From contig NZ_JANHDN010000006.1 in the NCBI RefSeq assembly GCF_024494565.1, positions 1 through 64,000 of the forward strand: a stretch of DNA of 64,000 nt, in the 5' to 3' direction. Every line of letters begins with the position of its first letter. Within the stretch, counting starts at the first letter, position 1. Below the pieces are notes generated by a model that saw nothing but the letters and a program-made list of their open reading frames with translations, made no database searches and had not been told where the DNA came from. Source of the DNA: Halorubrum rutilum. Lineage in GTDB: Archaea > Halobacteriota > Halobacteria > Halobacteriales > Haloferacaceae. Below are positions 15,381 to 23,374 of this stretch, one piece after another. The position numbers and the translations under genes were made by a program.

Positions 15381-16342
15381 ACGCGAACCCGTTCCGCTCA
15401 GCCTATCGGACCGGCGTTACCGTCCTGATGGAGCTCTACGCCCGCAATCGAATTCTGTGTCTCGTTGCGGTAGCCAATCTGAGTTTAGCGGTGGTGTTCA
15501 CGGCTCTGATGGCACTTGACGGTCGGACGGTCCTCGGTCGAAACGTCTGGACTAAACCGTGGAAGTTCGCTACCTCCATCGCCGTCTTCACAGGGACAAT
15601 GGGCTGGATACTGCCGTCATTATCGCTATCCATCCGAGTTGAGCGGCTGGCGACGACGGTCATTGGGGGCGCAATGACGATCGAAATCGTGCTGATATCG
15701 ACGCAGGCCGCCCGTGGCGTCGCCTCACACTTCAACGATACGACACTACTGAATACGGTAGTCTATGCCGTCATGGGAATCACGATCACGATCAGTTCAC
15801 TCGTCGTCGCCTACGTCCTTTGGCGCGTCGTCAGGAATCCACCGGACCTCGCGCCCGCGTATCTGTGGGGGGTCGCAATCGGAATGTTCGTGTTCGTCAT
15901 TGCGAGTTTCGAGGGATGGCTCATGGTTTCGGAAGGCGGTCACGGCGTCGGTGTTGCTAACGACGCTCGCGGACTTCCACTATTAAATTGGAGTGTCACC
16001 GGGGGTGACCTCCGGGTGGCTCACTTTGTCGGGCTTCACGCATTACAGGTGGTGCCGCTGGCGGGCTACGTGTTGTCCGGCTGGGAGACACTCGCTCCAC
16101 GTGAATCAGTTATTGCTGTCAGTAGTATCGGTATACTCTACGGTGGGATTACGCTCGTAACATTCATTCAAGCGGTACTGGGCCATTCACTCATCAGTTC
16201 GCTGATTATTCCGTGGCTGCCGCCGAGCTTCGGCGCAGGAATTGTTCTAGTCGGAGTCATATGTGGAACGGTGTTGCTTGCAGCGACGTGGCAGCGAGCA
16301 GAGCGAACCGACGAAACTAGTCCACCCAAGACGGGGTTTTGA
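15377..16342 (+). CDS. Multi-pass membrane protein, unknown function, coupled to DoxX-like gene
   Basis: A 321-residue protein with about eight hydrophobic helices. Conserved-looking loops include TKPWKFATSI (about 57-66), ARGVASHFN (about 112-120) and DLRVAHFVGLHALQVVPL (about 212-229); the paired histidines and arginines in these loops suggest haem or metal binding. Similar uncharacterised proteins with S-S-H-F-N and H-F-x-G-L-H-A-L-Q motifs occur in bacteria. It starts at ATG 15377 overlapping the DoxX TGA (ATGA), so it is translated in the same operon; a shared redox membrane role is inferred. Confidence 0.7.
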   Translation: MNANPFRSAYRTGVTVLMELYARNRILCLVAVANLSLAVVFTALMALDGRTVLGRNVWTKPWKFATSIAVFTGTMGWILPSLSLSIRVERLATTVIGGAMTIEIVLISTQAARGVASHFNDTTLLNTVVYAVMGITITISSLVVAYVLWRVVRNPPDLAPAYLWGVAIGMFVFVIASFEGWLMVSEGGHGVGVANDARGLPLLNWSVTGGDLRVAHFVGLHALQVVPLAGYVLSGWETLAPRESVIAVSSIGILYGGITLVTFIQAVLGHSLISSLIIPWLPPSFGAGIVLVGVICGTVLLAATWQRAERTDETSPPKTGF

Positions 16343-16476
16343 GCTATCAGTAGAGTGGCTTTGATAACGGCGGTCTAACTATACAGAATTACGAGTAGGC
16401 AAGCCGGGTGCTTCGAGGCGTTACCCCGTGGCGATTCAGCAATTGCTTCATCTTGGGAGCCGGTTCGTTCAGGCTA

Positions 16477-17268
16477 CTAGATACTGTCGAGGAAGGCGTC
16501 CACTTCTGCTGCGGTTCGCTCTGGCGCTTCGCTCGGACCGCTGTGACTCACGCCGTCGAACTCCACAAGTCGGCTGTGCGGCAGCGCGTTGTGTACGGCA
16601 CGGGCGCTCTTTCGGAGGAACGCCGGCCCGTCGGTTCCGGTCATCACGAGCACTGGCGCTGCAACGTCAAGACTGTCCGGTAGCTGATACTGCTCGACGG
16701 AACGATTCATCCGGACGACCTCTTCGGCGAGGTCCACGCAGTCGGGCCACACCGGCCAGTCCGCCAACCACGCGTCGAGATCCTCAATACCGTCCGGATG
16801 GAGGACGTGCTCGATATAGCGTTTCACTGCTTCGTCACGTTCACCGTCTGCGACGAGCGCCGCCATTCGATCGGCGAGGTCGGCTTCACGTCGGTAATCG
16901 TCCGGGAGGACGGCCGGCTCGTATACGATGACCGCTTCGACTGCTGCGTCCGTTGCGGCCTCAATTGCCGTCAGCCCACCGTAAGAGTGTCCAAAAAGGA
17001 TCGGCTCACCGTCGACGGCGTCGACGAGCGTGCGGACGTACTGGGCCTCTCGAGTCAGTATCTCAGCGGCGCTCGTTTCGGCCGGATCGTCGAGACACGT
17101 CCCAAAGCCGGGGCGCTCCGGAATCACGGCCGCGTGCTCCTCGACGTACGGCAAAACCGCATTCCAGTACTGGCGGGGCGCCATCCCGCCGTGAAGACAA
17201 ATAACCGGCTCGCCGTTTCCGTGCTGTTCGTACGCGATTTCACTCTCGGCGACGTGCTGTGACGACAT
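16477..17268 (-). CDS. Alpha/beta-fold hydrolase
   Basis: A 263-residue soluble hydrolase. The nucleophile elbow GHSYGG places the serine near residue 95; the oxyanion segment LHGGMAPRQYW is near 24-34; the acid is in VMTGTDGPAF (near 210) and the catalytic histidine in GVSHSGPSEAPE near the C-terminus. This is the classical order of the haloperoxidase/epoxide-hydrolase-like branch. The substrate is unknown. It is divergent from the Bat-like regulator at 17385, with the palindrome TTTAATACTATTAAA between them. Confidence 0.85.
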   Translation of the reverse strand: MSSQHVAESEIAYEQHGNGEPVICLHGGMAPRQYWNAVLPYVEEHAAVIPERPGFGTCLDDPAETSAAEILTREAQYVRTLVDAVDGEPILFGHSYGGLTAIEAATDAAVEAVIVYEPAVLPDDYRREADLADRMAALVADGERDEAVKRYIEHVLHPDGIEDLDAWLADWPVWPDCVDLAEEVVRMNRSVEQYQLPDSLDVAAPVLVMTGTDGPAFLRKSARAVHNALPHSRLVEFDGVSHSGPSEAPERTAAEVDAFLDSI

Positions 17269-17327
17269 CGGGCGACTCCGGGTTCGGGACTGACGCGAGT
17301 AAGCGATTCTCTCAGTGATACGGGCGT

Positions 17328-17342
17328 TTTAATACTATTAAA
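17328..17342. promoter_or_regulatory. Symmetric TATA-like palindrome in divergent promoter
   Basis: TTTAATA-C-TATTAAA is a perfect inverted repeat with TATA-box character on both strands, located between divergent genes starting at 17268 (minus) and 17385 (plus). It could serve as a shared bidirectional promoter core; distances to the starts (about 60 and 45 bases) imply short leaders. Confidence 0.4.
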
Positions 17343-17384
17343 TGGGTCCGACATCTCCATTACGAGCGATTAGATCAATAACAT

Positions 17385-18071
17385 ATGGGACTCGTCGCCG
17401 AGTTTGACATCGATTGCCAAGCGTTACCGCTTACAGGAGTGGCTACGAGCACTACCGAAGCAACGTTTGAGCTTGAGATGCAGTACAACCACGGGAAGAG
17501 ACCCGTATTCCTTGTCACCGTGCAGGGCGGCTCGCAGACAGATATCGAGGCTGCCCTCACGGAGGCGCACGACGTCGCAGAGTGGGCGCTCGTCGGACAG
17601 GCCGGTGACACGCGCCGATACCAAGCGTTTCCGGCGCTCAGTTTCGAAGAGCAGCTCGGCGATCATATCGACGACCTCACGGGACTCGAAACACTCGCAA
17701 CGGTCGACGCGATCATCGAGCAGATAGACGTGGTATCACGCGGCTGGCGACAGACTGGGTGGTTCGCTGACCGCGCTGCGTTCACGGAATTCTCCTCGTT
17801 CTGGCAGCGGAACGCCGATTTTCGATTACACCGTCTCACGCGAGACGGCGAGTCCGAGCCGGCCGGTGACGGACTGACGGATCGCCAAGATGAGGCACTG
17901 CGAATCGCCTACGAACGAGGGTACTTCGACATTCCTCGACAGGCGTCTCTCGAGGATATCGCCGTGGAACTAGATATCTCCCCATCGTCGCTTTCCGAAC
18001 GGCTCCGCCGAGCCCAGACTCGACTCATAGAAGAGACGGTTGCGACGACGTGGCCGCCGCTCCCTGATTGA
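17385..18071 (+). CDS. Bat-like HTH_10 transcriptional regulator
   Basis: A 228-residue paralogue of the 10.6-11.3 kb regulator. The N-terminal ligand or sensory domain (MGLVAEFDIDCQALPL onward) is followed by the HTH_10 domain at about 165-220: LTDRQDEALRIAYERGYFDI, then LEDIAVELDISPSSLSERLR as the recognition helix region. Haloarchaea carry many such regulators, usually next to the genes they control; the divergent alpha/beta hydrolase is the best candidate target. Confidence 0.88.
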   Translation: MGLVAEFDIDCQALPLTGVATSTTEATFELEMQYNHGKRPVFLVTVQGGSQTDIEAALTEAHDVAEWALVGQAGDTRRYQAFPALSFEEQLGDHIDDLTGLETLATVDAIIEQIDVVSRGWRQTGWFADRAAFTEFSSFWQRNADFRLHRLTRDGESEPAGDGLTDRQDEALRIAYERGYFDIPRQASLEDIAVELDISPSSLSERLRRAQTRLIEETVATTWPPLPD

Positions 18072-18420
18072 GCGGAAATAAAGCAGTCGCAAGCGAGACT
18101 GAGATCACAAGCACTCACCCGTTTAGCATCGGTGGCCCTCTGGACGTCCCTGTTGTCAAATACAGGAGAGGATCAACAGTGAGTAAATACTTCATCGATC
18201 CTTTGGATCTCACATGCTGTTTCTGACACAGTGTGAGTGGGACAGTGACGTGTGTCGGTTTGTGGATCGCCTGAATCAACCGCAACCGGGGAGAGCGATC
18301 ACCCGCTGCGGGTCTCAGTAAAGCCTTTGTGATCTATTAGTCGAAGTCGAGTTTCAGTGGGATATGTCGTCATGGCCACCATAGACAAGTAACCTGTTGA
18401 CGGGTATAGGCCTGCGATTC
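18072..18420. other. Intergenic region, nothing recognised
   Basis: About 350 bases between converging genes. No ORF with haloarchaeal codon use, RNA gene or strong repeat was recognised. It contains tgtttctgacacagtgtgag near 18222, a weak inverted repeat. Confidence 0.4.
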
Positions 18421-18678
18421 CTATTTTGAATCGCGATCTCCAAAGATCCCGTAAAACTGTGCTACACGATACACAGCGAAGGCAGTAAACACGAGAGGCA
18501 TCCCTGTAAAGAAGATCAGGATTAGCTCTTCGCGAGTGAGTAGACCGGTGATGGCCGTCCGAGCGACTCCGGGTAGTCCTGCGAGGACAATAGGGATGAA
18601 CAGGAGGATACTGAACAGTAAAGCGGCTGTGAGTTGCGTGTACGGCCACGCGTTGTCACCAACTTCTCGCGATGACAT
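18421..18678 (-). CDS. Small two-to-three-helix membrane protein, partner of ATP-grasp fusion
   Basis: An 85-residue protein with hydrophobic segments at about 15-35 and 50-72, joined by a short loop. Its ATG (18678) overlaps the last base of the 7-TM/ATP-grasp gene's stop codon, so the two are co-translated. Function is unknown; the coupling suggests a subunit or accessory of the upstream membrane ligase. Confidence 0.65.
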   Translation of the reverse strand: MSSREVGDNAWPYTQLTAALLFSILLFIPIVLAGLPGVARTAITGLLTREELILIFFTGMPLVFTAFAVYRVAQFYGIFGDRDSK

Positions 18679-20375
18679 CAGATCTCCACCTCACTAGGAG
18701 TCTTGCGCTCTGCAGGTGGTTGCTCAACCATCTTCCAGTCCTGTTTCGCCCATTCTTGCGAGCGGAGCACGCGATTGTACGCAGATTGGAATTGGTCTGG
18801 ATCACCGTGCGCTTCGACGTAGCGAAGGCGGTGTAGCAAGCCGTCCATATTCGCGTTCTGGATGCCGAGACCGGGACGTCGATTCACTTCAAGCACCATT
18901 GGACCATCGTGTTTATCGAAGACAACATCTACGCCAGTGAACCCTAGGCCGCTCGAGATGGCTGCCTGAGAAGCCATTGTGAGGACGTCTTCCCAGTCAG
19001 GAATGCTGAATTCGAGATCGGCTCCCGAATCAGGGTGAGAGTCAATGAATTCATTGTGAGTCTGCTGGTACCCACCGGACGCTTCACCAGTTGCAATATC
19101 GATAGCGACGGCGACAGCACCCGTGTGGATATTCGCAGTTCCGTTTGATTCCTCGGTCGGGAGTCGAACCATCGACATCACCGGAAAGCCGAGGAGAGTA
19201 ATGACTCGAAGGTCGGGGACTCCACCTGTTGTTCGGTCCGCTAGCAATCCATCAGGTGTGATGAACCCCTCGACGAGGGCCTCTCTTCGAGCACCATAAT
19301 CACTGACACCACCGACACAGATATTTCGAGTATGAGCCACGATTTCATCAGCTGTTAGCCGCCCACGGTTCGTGAGAAATTCGTTGGTCTCCTCGTCGCG
19401 ACCACGAACAGCGAGTACGTCACGGCCACCGGAGCCATCAATCGGCTTGATGGCGAACTTGCCCTGTGTCTCGAGAAACGTTTGAAGTTCCTGGAAATCG
19501 GACTCATCCTCAGCGATGAGATAGGTGGCAGGCGTGGGAATCGAAAGCCCGTGAAGAGTTTTCTTCATCTTGCCTTTATTGAACGCCGCCATGACCGACG
19601 TGGGGTTGTATTTGCTGATGAACTCTCGATTTCTGATGCGCATCGTGAGAATGTTACCGGCATTTTCTGCCCCAAGAGAGCGCCGTAATGTTCTGAATCG
19701 GAGATATTCGCCGAGACGAGTATCAGTGGCCGTCCCGAGGAAAATGTTGATAGCTACAAGTGCAACCCACAGCTCCGGAGAACGGATAACGAATCCGACG
19801 AGTGGCTCGGAGGTGATAATAAAGAACGCTGCAGCGATACTGATAATTGTCGCAGCGAGGCGGCGTGTCGCAGGCGGCCACCCGGTTTCGGTGAGACTCC
19901 CGACGAATCGTTCAGCGTACCAAGTGGTCAACACCACTGGGAAGAGAATAATCGCTTGAAGCGATGAGAGATCCTGGAGTTGACCAGCGGCTTCGATTAC
20001 AAACAGGCCAATAGCTGCGACGACGAGGAGTGACGCCACACGGTGGGCGGTTCCGAGGTCCAAGTCACTGATTGCGACACGGGCGAGTGACGTGATAATG
20101 AAAATGTAGGCGATTACAATAAACCCCCAAAACGGTCCAATAACCACCCACGAAAAGGAGAGAATTACTGGCCCGAACACGCCGAAGGTGCTCATACCCA
20201 GTTCATTCCGAAGGATCGCGATAACCGTCCCCGCGATCATCAGCTGGAAGGCAAAGTCAATATCCTGAGCTACCGGTACAAACAAATCAGAATTTGCCCG
20301 AAAAAACACGGCAACGACTGCAAGCCCAAACAGAAGCACCAAACTGGGGAGATGCTGTCTGAGATCTAGATCCAC
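18678..20375 (-). CDS. 7-TM domain fused to RimK-like ATP-grasp (alpha-L-glutamate ligase-like) protein
   Basis: A 565-residue protein. Residues about 1-235 form seven to eight transmembrane helices like the 7-TM domain that elsewhere accompanies inactive transglutaminase. Residues about 245-540 form an ATP-grasp domain: FAIKPIDGSGGRDVL for the nucleotide lid, LVEGFITPDG, and the metal-binding end motif MVLEVNRRPGLGIQN. In bacteria these two parts are usually separate neighbouring genes (a 7-TM transglutaminase-like protein and an alpha-L-glutamate ligase-like protein) proposed to add amino acids to a peptide or metabolite at the membrane. Here they are joined, and no separate transglutaminase gene is seen. 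The reaction is inferred. Confidence 0.8.
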   Translation of the reverse strand: MDLDLRQHLPSLVLLFGLAVVAVFFRANSDLFVPVAQDIDFAFQLMIAGTVIAILRNELGMSTFGVFGPVILSFSWVVIGPFWGFIVIAYIFIITSLARVAISDLDLGTAHRVASLLVVAAIGLFVIEAAGQLQDLSSLQAIILFPVVLTTWYAERFVGSLTETGWPPATRRLAATIISIAAAFFIITSEPLVGFVIRSPELWVALVAINIFLGTATDTRLGEYLRFRTLRRSLGAENAGNILTMRIRNREFISKYNPTSVMAAFNKGKMKKTLHGLSIPTPATYLIAEDESDFQELQTFLETQGKFAIKPIDGSGGRDVLAVRGRDEETNEFLTNRGRLTADEIVAHTRNICVGGVSDYGARREALVEGFITPDGLLADRTTGGVPDLRVITLLGFPVMSMVRLPTEESNGTANIHTGAVAVAIDIATGEASGGYQQTHNEFIDSHPDSGADLEFSIPDWEDVLTMASQAAISSGLGFTGVDVVFDKHDGPMVLEVNRRPGLGIQNANMDGLLHRLRYVEAHGDPDQFQSAYNRVLRSQEWAKQDWKMVEQPPAERKTPSEVEI

Positions 20376-20645
20376 GAGTTACCTACGAATATGTCGCAAA
20401 GTATGGTCTGACTACTCTCTTCATTCTGGGATGAGATGATCCTCTCACACCCATTCACGAGAACGCATCTGAAGCACATTGTCTGTCTATCAATTCGCGT
20501 ATGAATATTTAAACTAATCTCTCCCTTGCTATTGTCACTGGAGTAAAATCACCATATGCTAGTCGAGATACCAATCCGGTAGTCACTCTGAGTACCTTTC
20601 AGTTGCAGAAAATAAATCCCTGCGCTGAGCGATTCGTGAGTTCCC

Positions 20646-20701
20646 TGTATAGACCAGAACCCAGTTCGGATATATCACTGTCTGAGGATTTCAACGAAGC
20701 C
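20646..20701 (+). repeat. 56-bp dispersed direct repeat, copy B
   Basis: Differs from copy A at 10434-10489 at three of 56 positions. It begins TGTATAGACCAGAACCCAGT and lies in the left origin region. Confidence 0.7.
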
Positions 20702-20841
20702 TTCTCGTTCTGTATGTTCTCCAATTGATACGATTTGCTCACAGCTTATTTTCCCAAACAGGTCATTCGGCGTGGGGTCAGTTCCGTCGGTAGTCCTGAA
20801 TGCTAGAATCTGGAGCTGGAGCCGTTGTAAATGCTGATTTC

Positions 20842-20860
20842 ATATCGATAGAGGTGTGTG
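20842..20860 (+). repeat. ORB-like origin repeat 1 (degenerate)
   Basis: Reads ATATCGATAGAGGTGTGTG, two G short of the consensus ACATCGATAGAGGGGTGT. Leftmost copy of the origin set. Confidence 0.6.
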
Positions 20861-20876
20861 AGCGAATGTGGTATAG

Positions 20877-20898
20877 AACACATCGATAGAGGGGTGTG
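20877..20898 (+). repeat. ORB-like origin repeat 2
   Basis: Perfect match to ACATCGATAGAGGGGTGT flanked by AAC and G. The G-run at the 3' side matches the G-string found in haloarchaeal Orc1 binding sites. Confidence 0.8.
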
Positions 20899-20916
20899 GT
20901 CAGCGACGAAACACAG

Positions 20917-20938
20917 AACACATCGATAGAGGGGTGTG
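20917..20938 (+). repeat. ORB-like origin repeat 3
   Basis: Perfect copy, 40 bases from repeat 2 start to start, i.e. about four helical turns, placing both on the same face of the DNA. Confidence 0.8.
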
Positions 20939-20994
20939 TGAAATCCGATACGTGTTAATCTAGCTGCACATGAGAGGTGGTAACAGCCAGAATA

Positions 20995-21016
20995 GACACT
21001 TCGATAGAGGGGTGTC
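20995..21016 (+). repeat. ORB-like origin repeat 4
   Basis: Reads GACACTTCGATAGAGGGGTG followed by TC; one base (T for A) differs in the core. It lies 81 bases downstream of the orc1 stop codon, whose gene runs toward it. Confidence 0.75.
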
Positions 21017-21097
21017 TTCCGACGGGACTCGCAATGTCATCGAAAAGCATCCGGGCCGAATTGAGGAGCAAGCTCTACGCTTCAGCGCAAGGGGGAT

Positions 21098-22561
21098 TCA
21101 CGTCTGGTTTCGGATCTGTGCTTTGACCACTGACTCAACCTCGCTTTCAGAGACCATCTCTATCCGGGAGTCTTCACGAAGGGTTTCGAGTATTGTGGCC
21201 GGCCGTTCACCGAACTGAAATTCGAGGAACATACCGGAACTCGGCCCGTGACTCCGCCGTTCGAAATCGACGAGTGAGTACGTCGTGAGCTCTTTCATTT
21301 TGTTCACGTAGGTTTCTTGATGATACTGGTCAGCGTCGATTGCTTCGGTTAGATACTGATACACACGGTAGCCGGTTGTGCTTCGAGCTGTCCCAGCCTC
21401 GGTTTGAGCTGCAACGGCTGCGGTTGCGTACAGACACAGCTTCTTTTGGGTGCTGATCCCACGGACAACCTCTAACACGCGGTTTTTTTCGACTTTCTGC
21501 TGTGCAGCCCGGACGTGTTTCTCTCGAACGCGGCCATCGCCTTCGCGCTCAGCGAGCTCGCCGGCGACACGCATGAGGTCGATTGCCTTCCGGGCGTCAC
21601 CGTGCGTTTGGGCGGCAAACGCCGCAGCAAGCGGAATCACGTCATCATCAACGACATCATCGTGAAACGCGTCTTGTCGACGGCGGAGAATCGCTTTGAG
21701 CTCGTCAGCGTCGTAATCATCGAAGTGGACGTCTTCAGGGGTAAACGAACTAATCGCTCGGCTCCCGACTGAGTCCATCATTTTAGTATCATTCGAGATA
21801 GCAACGACAGAAATAAACGCATCAAGTTCGTCGTCTGCCCCGGCACGTGAGAGTTGATATAATAACCGTGAGAACGCAGGATCCTGCTTATCTCGCCGAC
21901 CGACAAGCATATCCAACTCGTCTAAGACGAACACGGCAGAGTCGAAATTCTCGTTGACAATCCGATACAGCTCATCCCACTTTTCTTTCGTCGCAACACC
22001 GTGTTTTGGAACTTGAACATCAACGCCCGCCTCAGCAGCTGCCTGCTGGGCGAGTTCATACACTGCCACACCAAGGGTATCGAGATCCTGGCAGTTCACC
22101 TCGATTGTCCCGAAGCTGATGTCGCGGGACTCACAGATGCGGCTAATGTTGTTACAGACTGCCTTGGTGATGAGCGATTTACCTGTCCCCGATGGCCCAT
22201 ACAAAAACAGATTCGGTGGGCGGTTGTCACCAAGCGCAACACGGAGCATCTTCGTCACCTCCTGTAGCTGCTCGTCACGTCCCACAATACGGTCTTCTTC
22301 GACCACAAAATTGGGATCCAGAAGCGACCGATCACGAATAAGTCCCTGTTGTTCATCAAATTCTAAAAGCATATCCTCAATTGATTGTGGCGCGTCTCCC
22401 GTCGTCTCATCCGCTACTTGCTCCTCAGCACCTGTCGGTGAATCCTCAGCTCCCGACCGTGAGTCAGCGGCACGTGACAAATCTGCCTGTGCCGGTGTCT
22501 CATCGTTATGTGACTCCGGTGTAGACGGTGGATCCTCGGAGTCGTCAATACCCATACTCAT
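21098..22561 (-). CDS. orc1/cdc6: Orc1/Cdc6 replication initiator
   Basis: A 487-residue initiator that binds origin repeats and loads the MCM helicase. An acidic, disordered N-terminal region (1-60) precedes the AAA+ domain, with Walker A GPSGTGKS at 122-129, Walker B VFVLDELDML (DELD 214-217) and sensor-1 region VVAISND; a winged-helix DNA-binding domain forms the C-terminus (about 385-480). The long N-terminal extension is typical of haloarchaeal paralogues. It is flanked on both sides by nine ORB-like repeats, so it is the cognate initiator of this origin. One repeat at 22590-22610 lies 28-49 bases upstream of the start, directly before the likely TATA region, suggesting autoregulation. 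Confidence 0.95.
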   Translation of the reverse strand: MSMGIDDSEDPPSTPESHNDETPAQADLSRAADSRSGAEDSPTGAEEQVADETTGDAPQSIEDMLLEFDEQQGLIRDRSLLDPNFVVEEDRIVGRDEQLQEVTKMLRVALGDNRPPNLFLYGPSGTGKSLITKAVCNNISRICESRDISFGTIEVNCQDLDTLGVAVYELAQQAAAEAGVDVQVPKHGVATKEKWDELYRIVNENFDSAVFVLDELDMLVGRRDKQDPAFSRLLYQLSRAGADDELDAFISVVAISNDTKMMDSVGSRAISSFTPEDVHFDDYDADELKAILRRRQDAFHDDVVDDDVIPLAAAFAAQTHGDARKAIDLMRVAGELAEREGDGRVREKHVRAAQQKVEKNRVLEVVRGISTQKKLCLYATAAVAAQTEAGTARSTTGYRVYQYLTEAIDADQYHQETYVNKMKELTTYSLVDFERRSHGPSSGMFLEFQFGERPATILETLREDSRIEMVSESEVESVVKAQIRNQT

Positions 22562-22589
22562 CGTGACATCGGCTGGTCTGAAAAAGGTT

Positions 22590-22610
22590 CCCCACCTCTA
22601 TCGAAGTGTG
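22590..22610 (-). repeat. ORB-like origin repeat 5 (orc1 promoter)
   Basis: On the minus strand reads CACACTTCGATAGAGGTGGG G, a variant of the consensus with the first T-for-A change shared with repeat 4. It overlaps the presumed BRE/activator region of orc1. Confidence 0.65.
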
Positions 22611-22716
22611 ATTCCCTGTTATGTGCGACAAAAGGAGGAAATTCAGACTAGAGTGTCGTTTGAAGTGTGTCGAAACAGTATCCAGTAACGATGTGTTTCT
22701 CGATGTTGTGAACACA

Positions 22717-22738
22717 CACACCCCTCTATCGATGTGTT
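22717..22738 (-). repeat. ORB-like origin repeat 6
   Basis: Perfect consensus copy in minus orientation (CACACCCCTCTATCGATGTG then TT on the plus strand). Confidence 0.8.
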
Positions 22739-22892
22739 CGACGTACTCCAAGGCAGCGAGTAGTTGTCGACCGAAATCCCGAGTAGCCGCCACTACGGAT
22801 AGAAACCGGAGTATAGCCTATCTCGATTGGTGTGAACGGCTCATAAAGCGGTCGTTCGTGTCTTCTTCTTCTTTCTATAACAAGAACAAACA

Positions 22893-22914
22893 CACACCCC
22901 TCTATCGATGTGTT
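22893..22914 (-). repeat. ORB-like origin repeat 7
   Basis: Perfect consensus copy in minus orientation, preceded by the pyrimidine-rich tract at 22861-22880. Confidence 0.8.
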
Positions 22915-23081
22915 CGATGTGTTGAGTCAGCATAATTTCTGTGGGTATTCAGACAACGTGATCCGTGGCAGACGAAGAAGCTACAGACGGCCTAGAGAGC
23001 CTTTCTCAACGGTAGTCGGCCGGCTTGAAGGCCAAACCGAGGTTGATTCGATGATATTGCCAGCGTGATGCTCTTGGTTGA

Positions 23082-23103
23082 AACACATCGATAGAGGGGT
23101 GTG
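23082..23103 (+). repeat. ORB-like origin repeat 8
   Basis: Perfect copy in plus orientation, forming with repeat 7 an inverted pair around 22915-23081. Confidence 0.8.
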
Positions 23104-23236
23104 TGTCCATACGGATGCCTTTCGACTATTGTCCTCGACCTTCAGGAGTCCGAGATTTCCCTCGATTTGTTGTGTGTCATCTCGATAGACCCGAACAGGC
23201 ACGACCACTATATTCACTCAACGTATTCTGATCGCG

Positions 23237-23258
23237 AACACATCGATAGAGGGGTGTC
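23237..23258 (+). repeat. ORB-like origin repeat 9
   Basis: Plus-orientation copy with a final C in place of G. It is the rightmost of the set, 116 bases from the sodium/solute symporter stop codon. Confidence 0.8.
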
Positions 23259-23374
23259 TCCGTATGTAGGATAGCCTTCGCACCCACTTTTTGTGGAAGA
23301 TAAACACGATACAGAGATATGATGGCCGCGTGAAATATGCTACAGTCGAAAAAATCCCCGCAATGGTCAGCCGA

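Larger units (their letters stand above)
20376..21097. other. Left part of replication origin region
   Basis: A gene-free stretch of about 720 bases downstream of orc1. It contains copy B of the 56-bp dispersed repeat (20646-20701), an AT-rich tract near 20499-20521 (cgtatgaatatttaaactaa) that could unwind, and four ORB-like repeats between 20842 and 21016, all in plus orientation. Confidence 0.7.
22562..23374. other. Right part of replication origin region (oriC core candidate)
   Basis: An 813-base gene-free region upstream of orc1 with five ORB-like repeats. The three nearest orc1 are in minus orientation and the next two in plus orientation, so the two groups are inverted relative to each other across 22915-23081. 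A pyrimidine-rich, easily melted tract (tcttcttcttctttctataa, 22861-22880) lies just before repeat 7 and is a candidate unwinding element. Confidence 0.75.

Noticed and set aside
20842..23258. The nine spaced repeats as a CRISPR array
   Set aside because: Spacing is irregular (40 to over 1500 bases), orientation changes, and the array is split by orc1; the pattern is that of Orc1-binding origin boxes.
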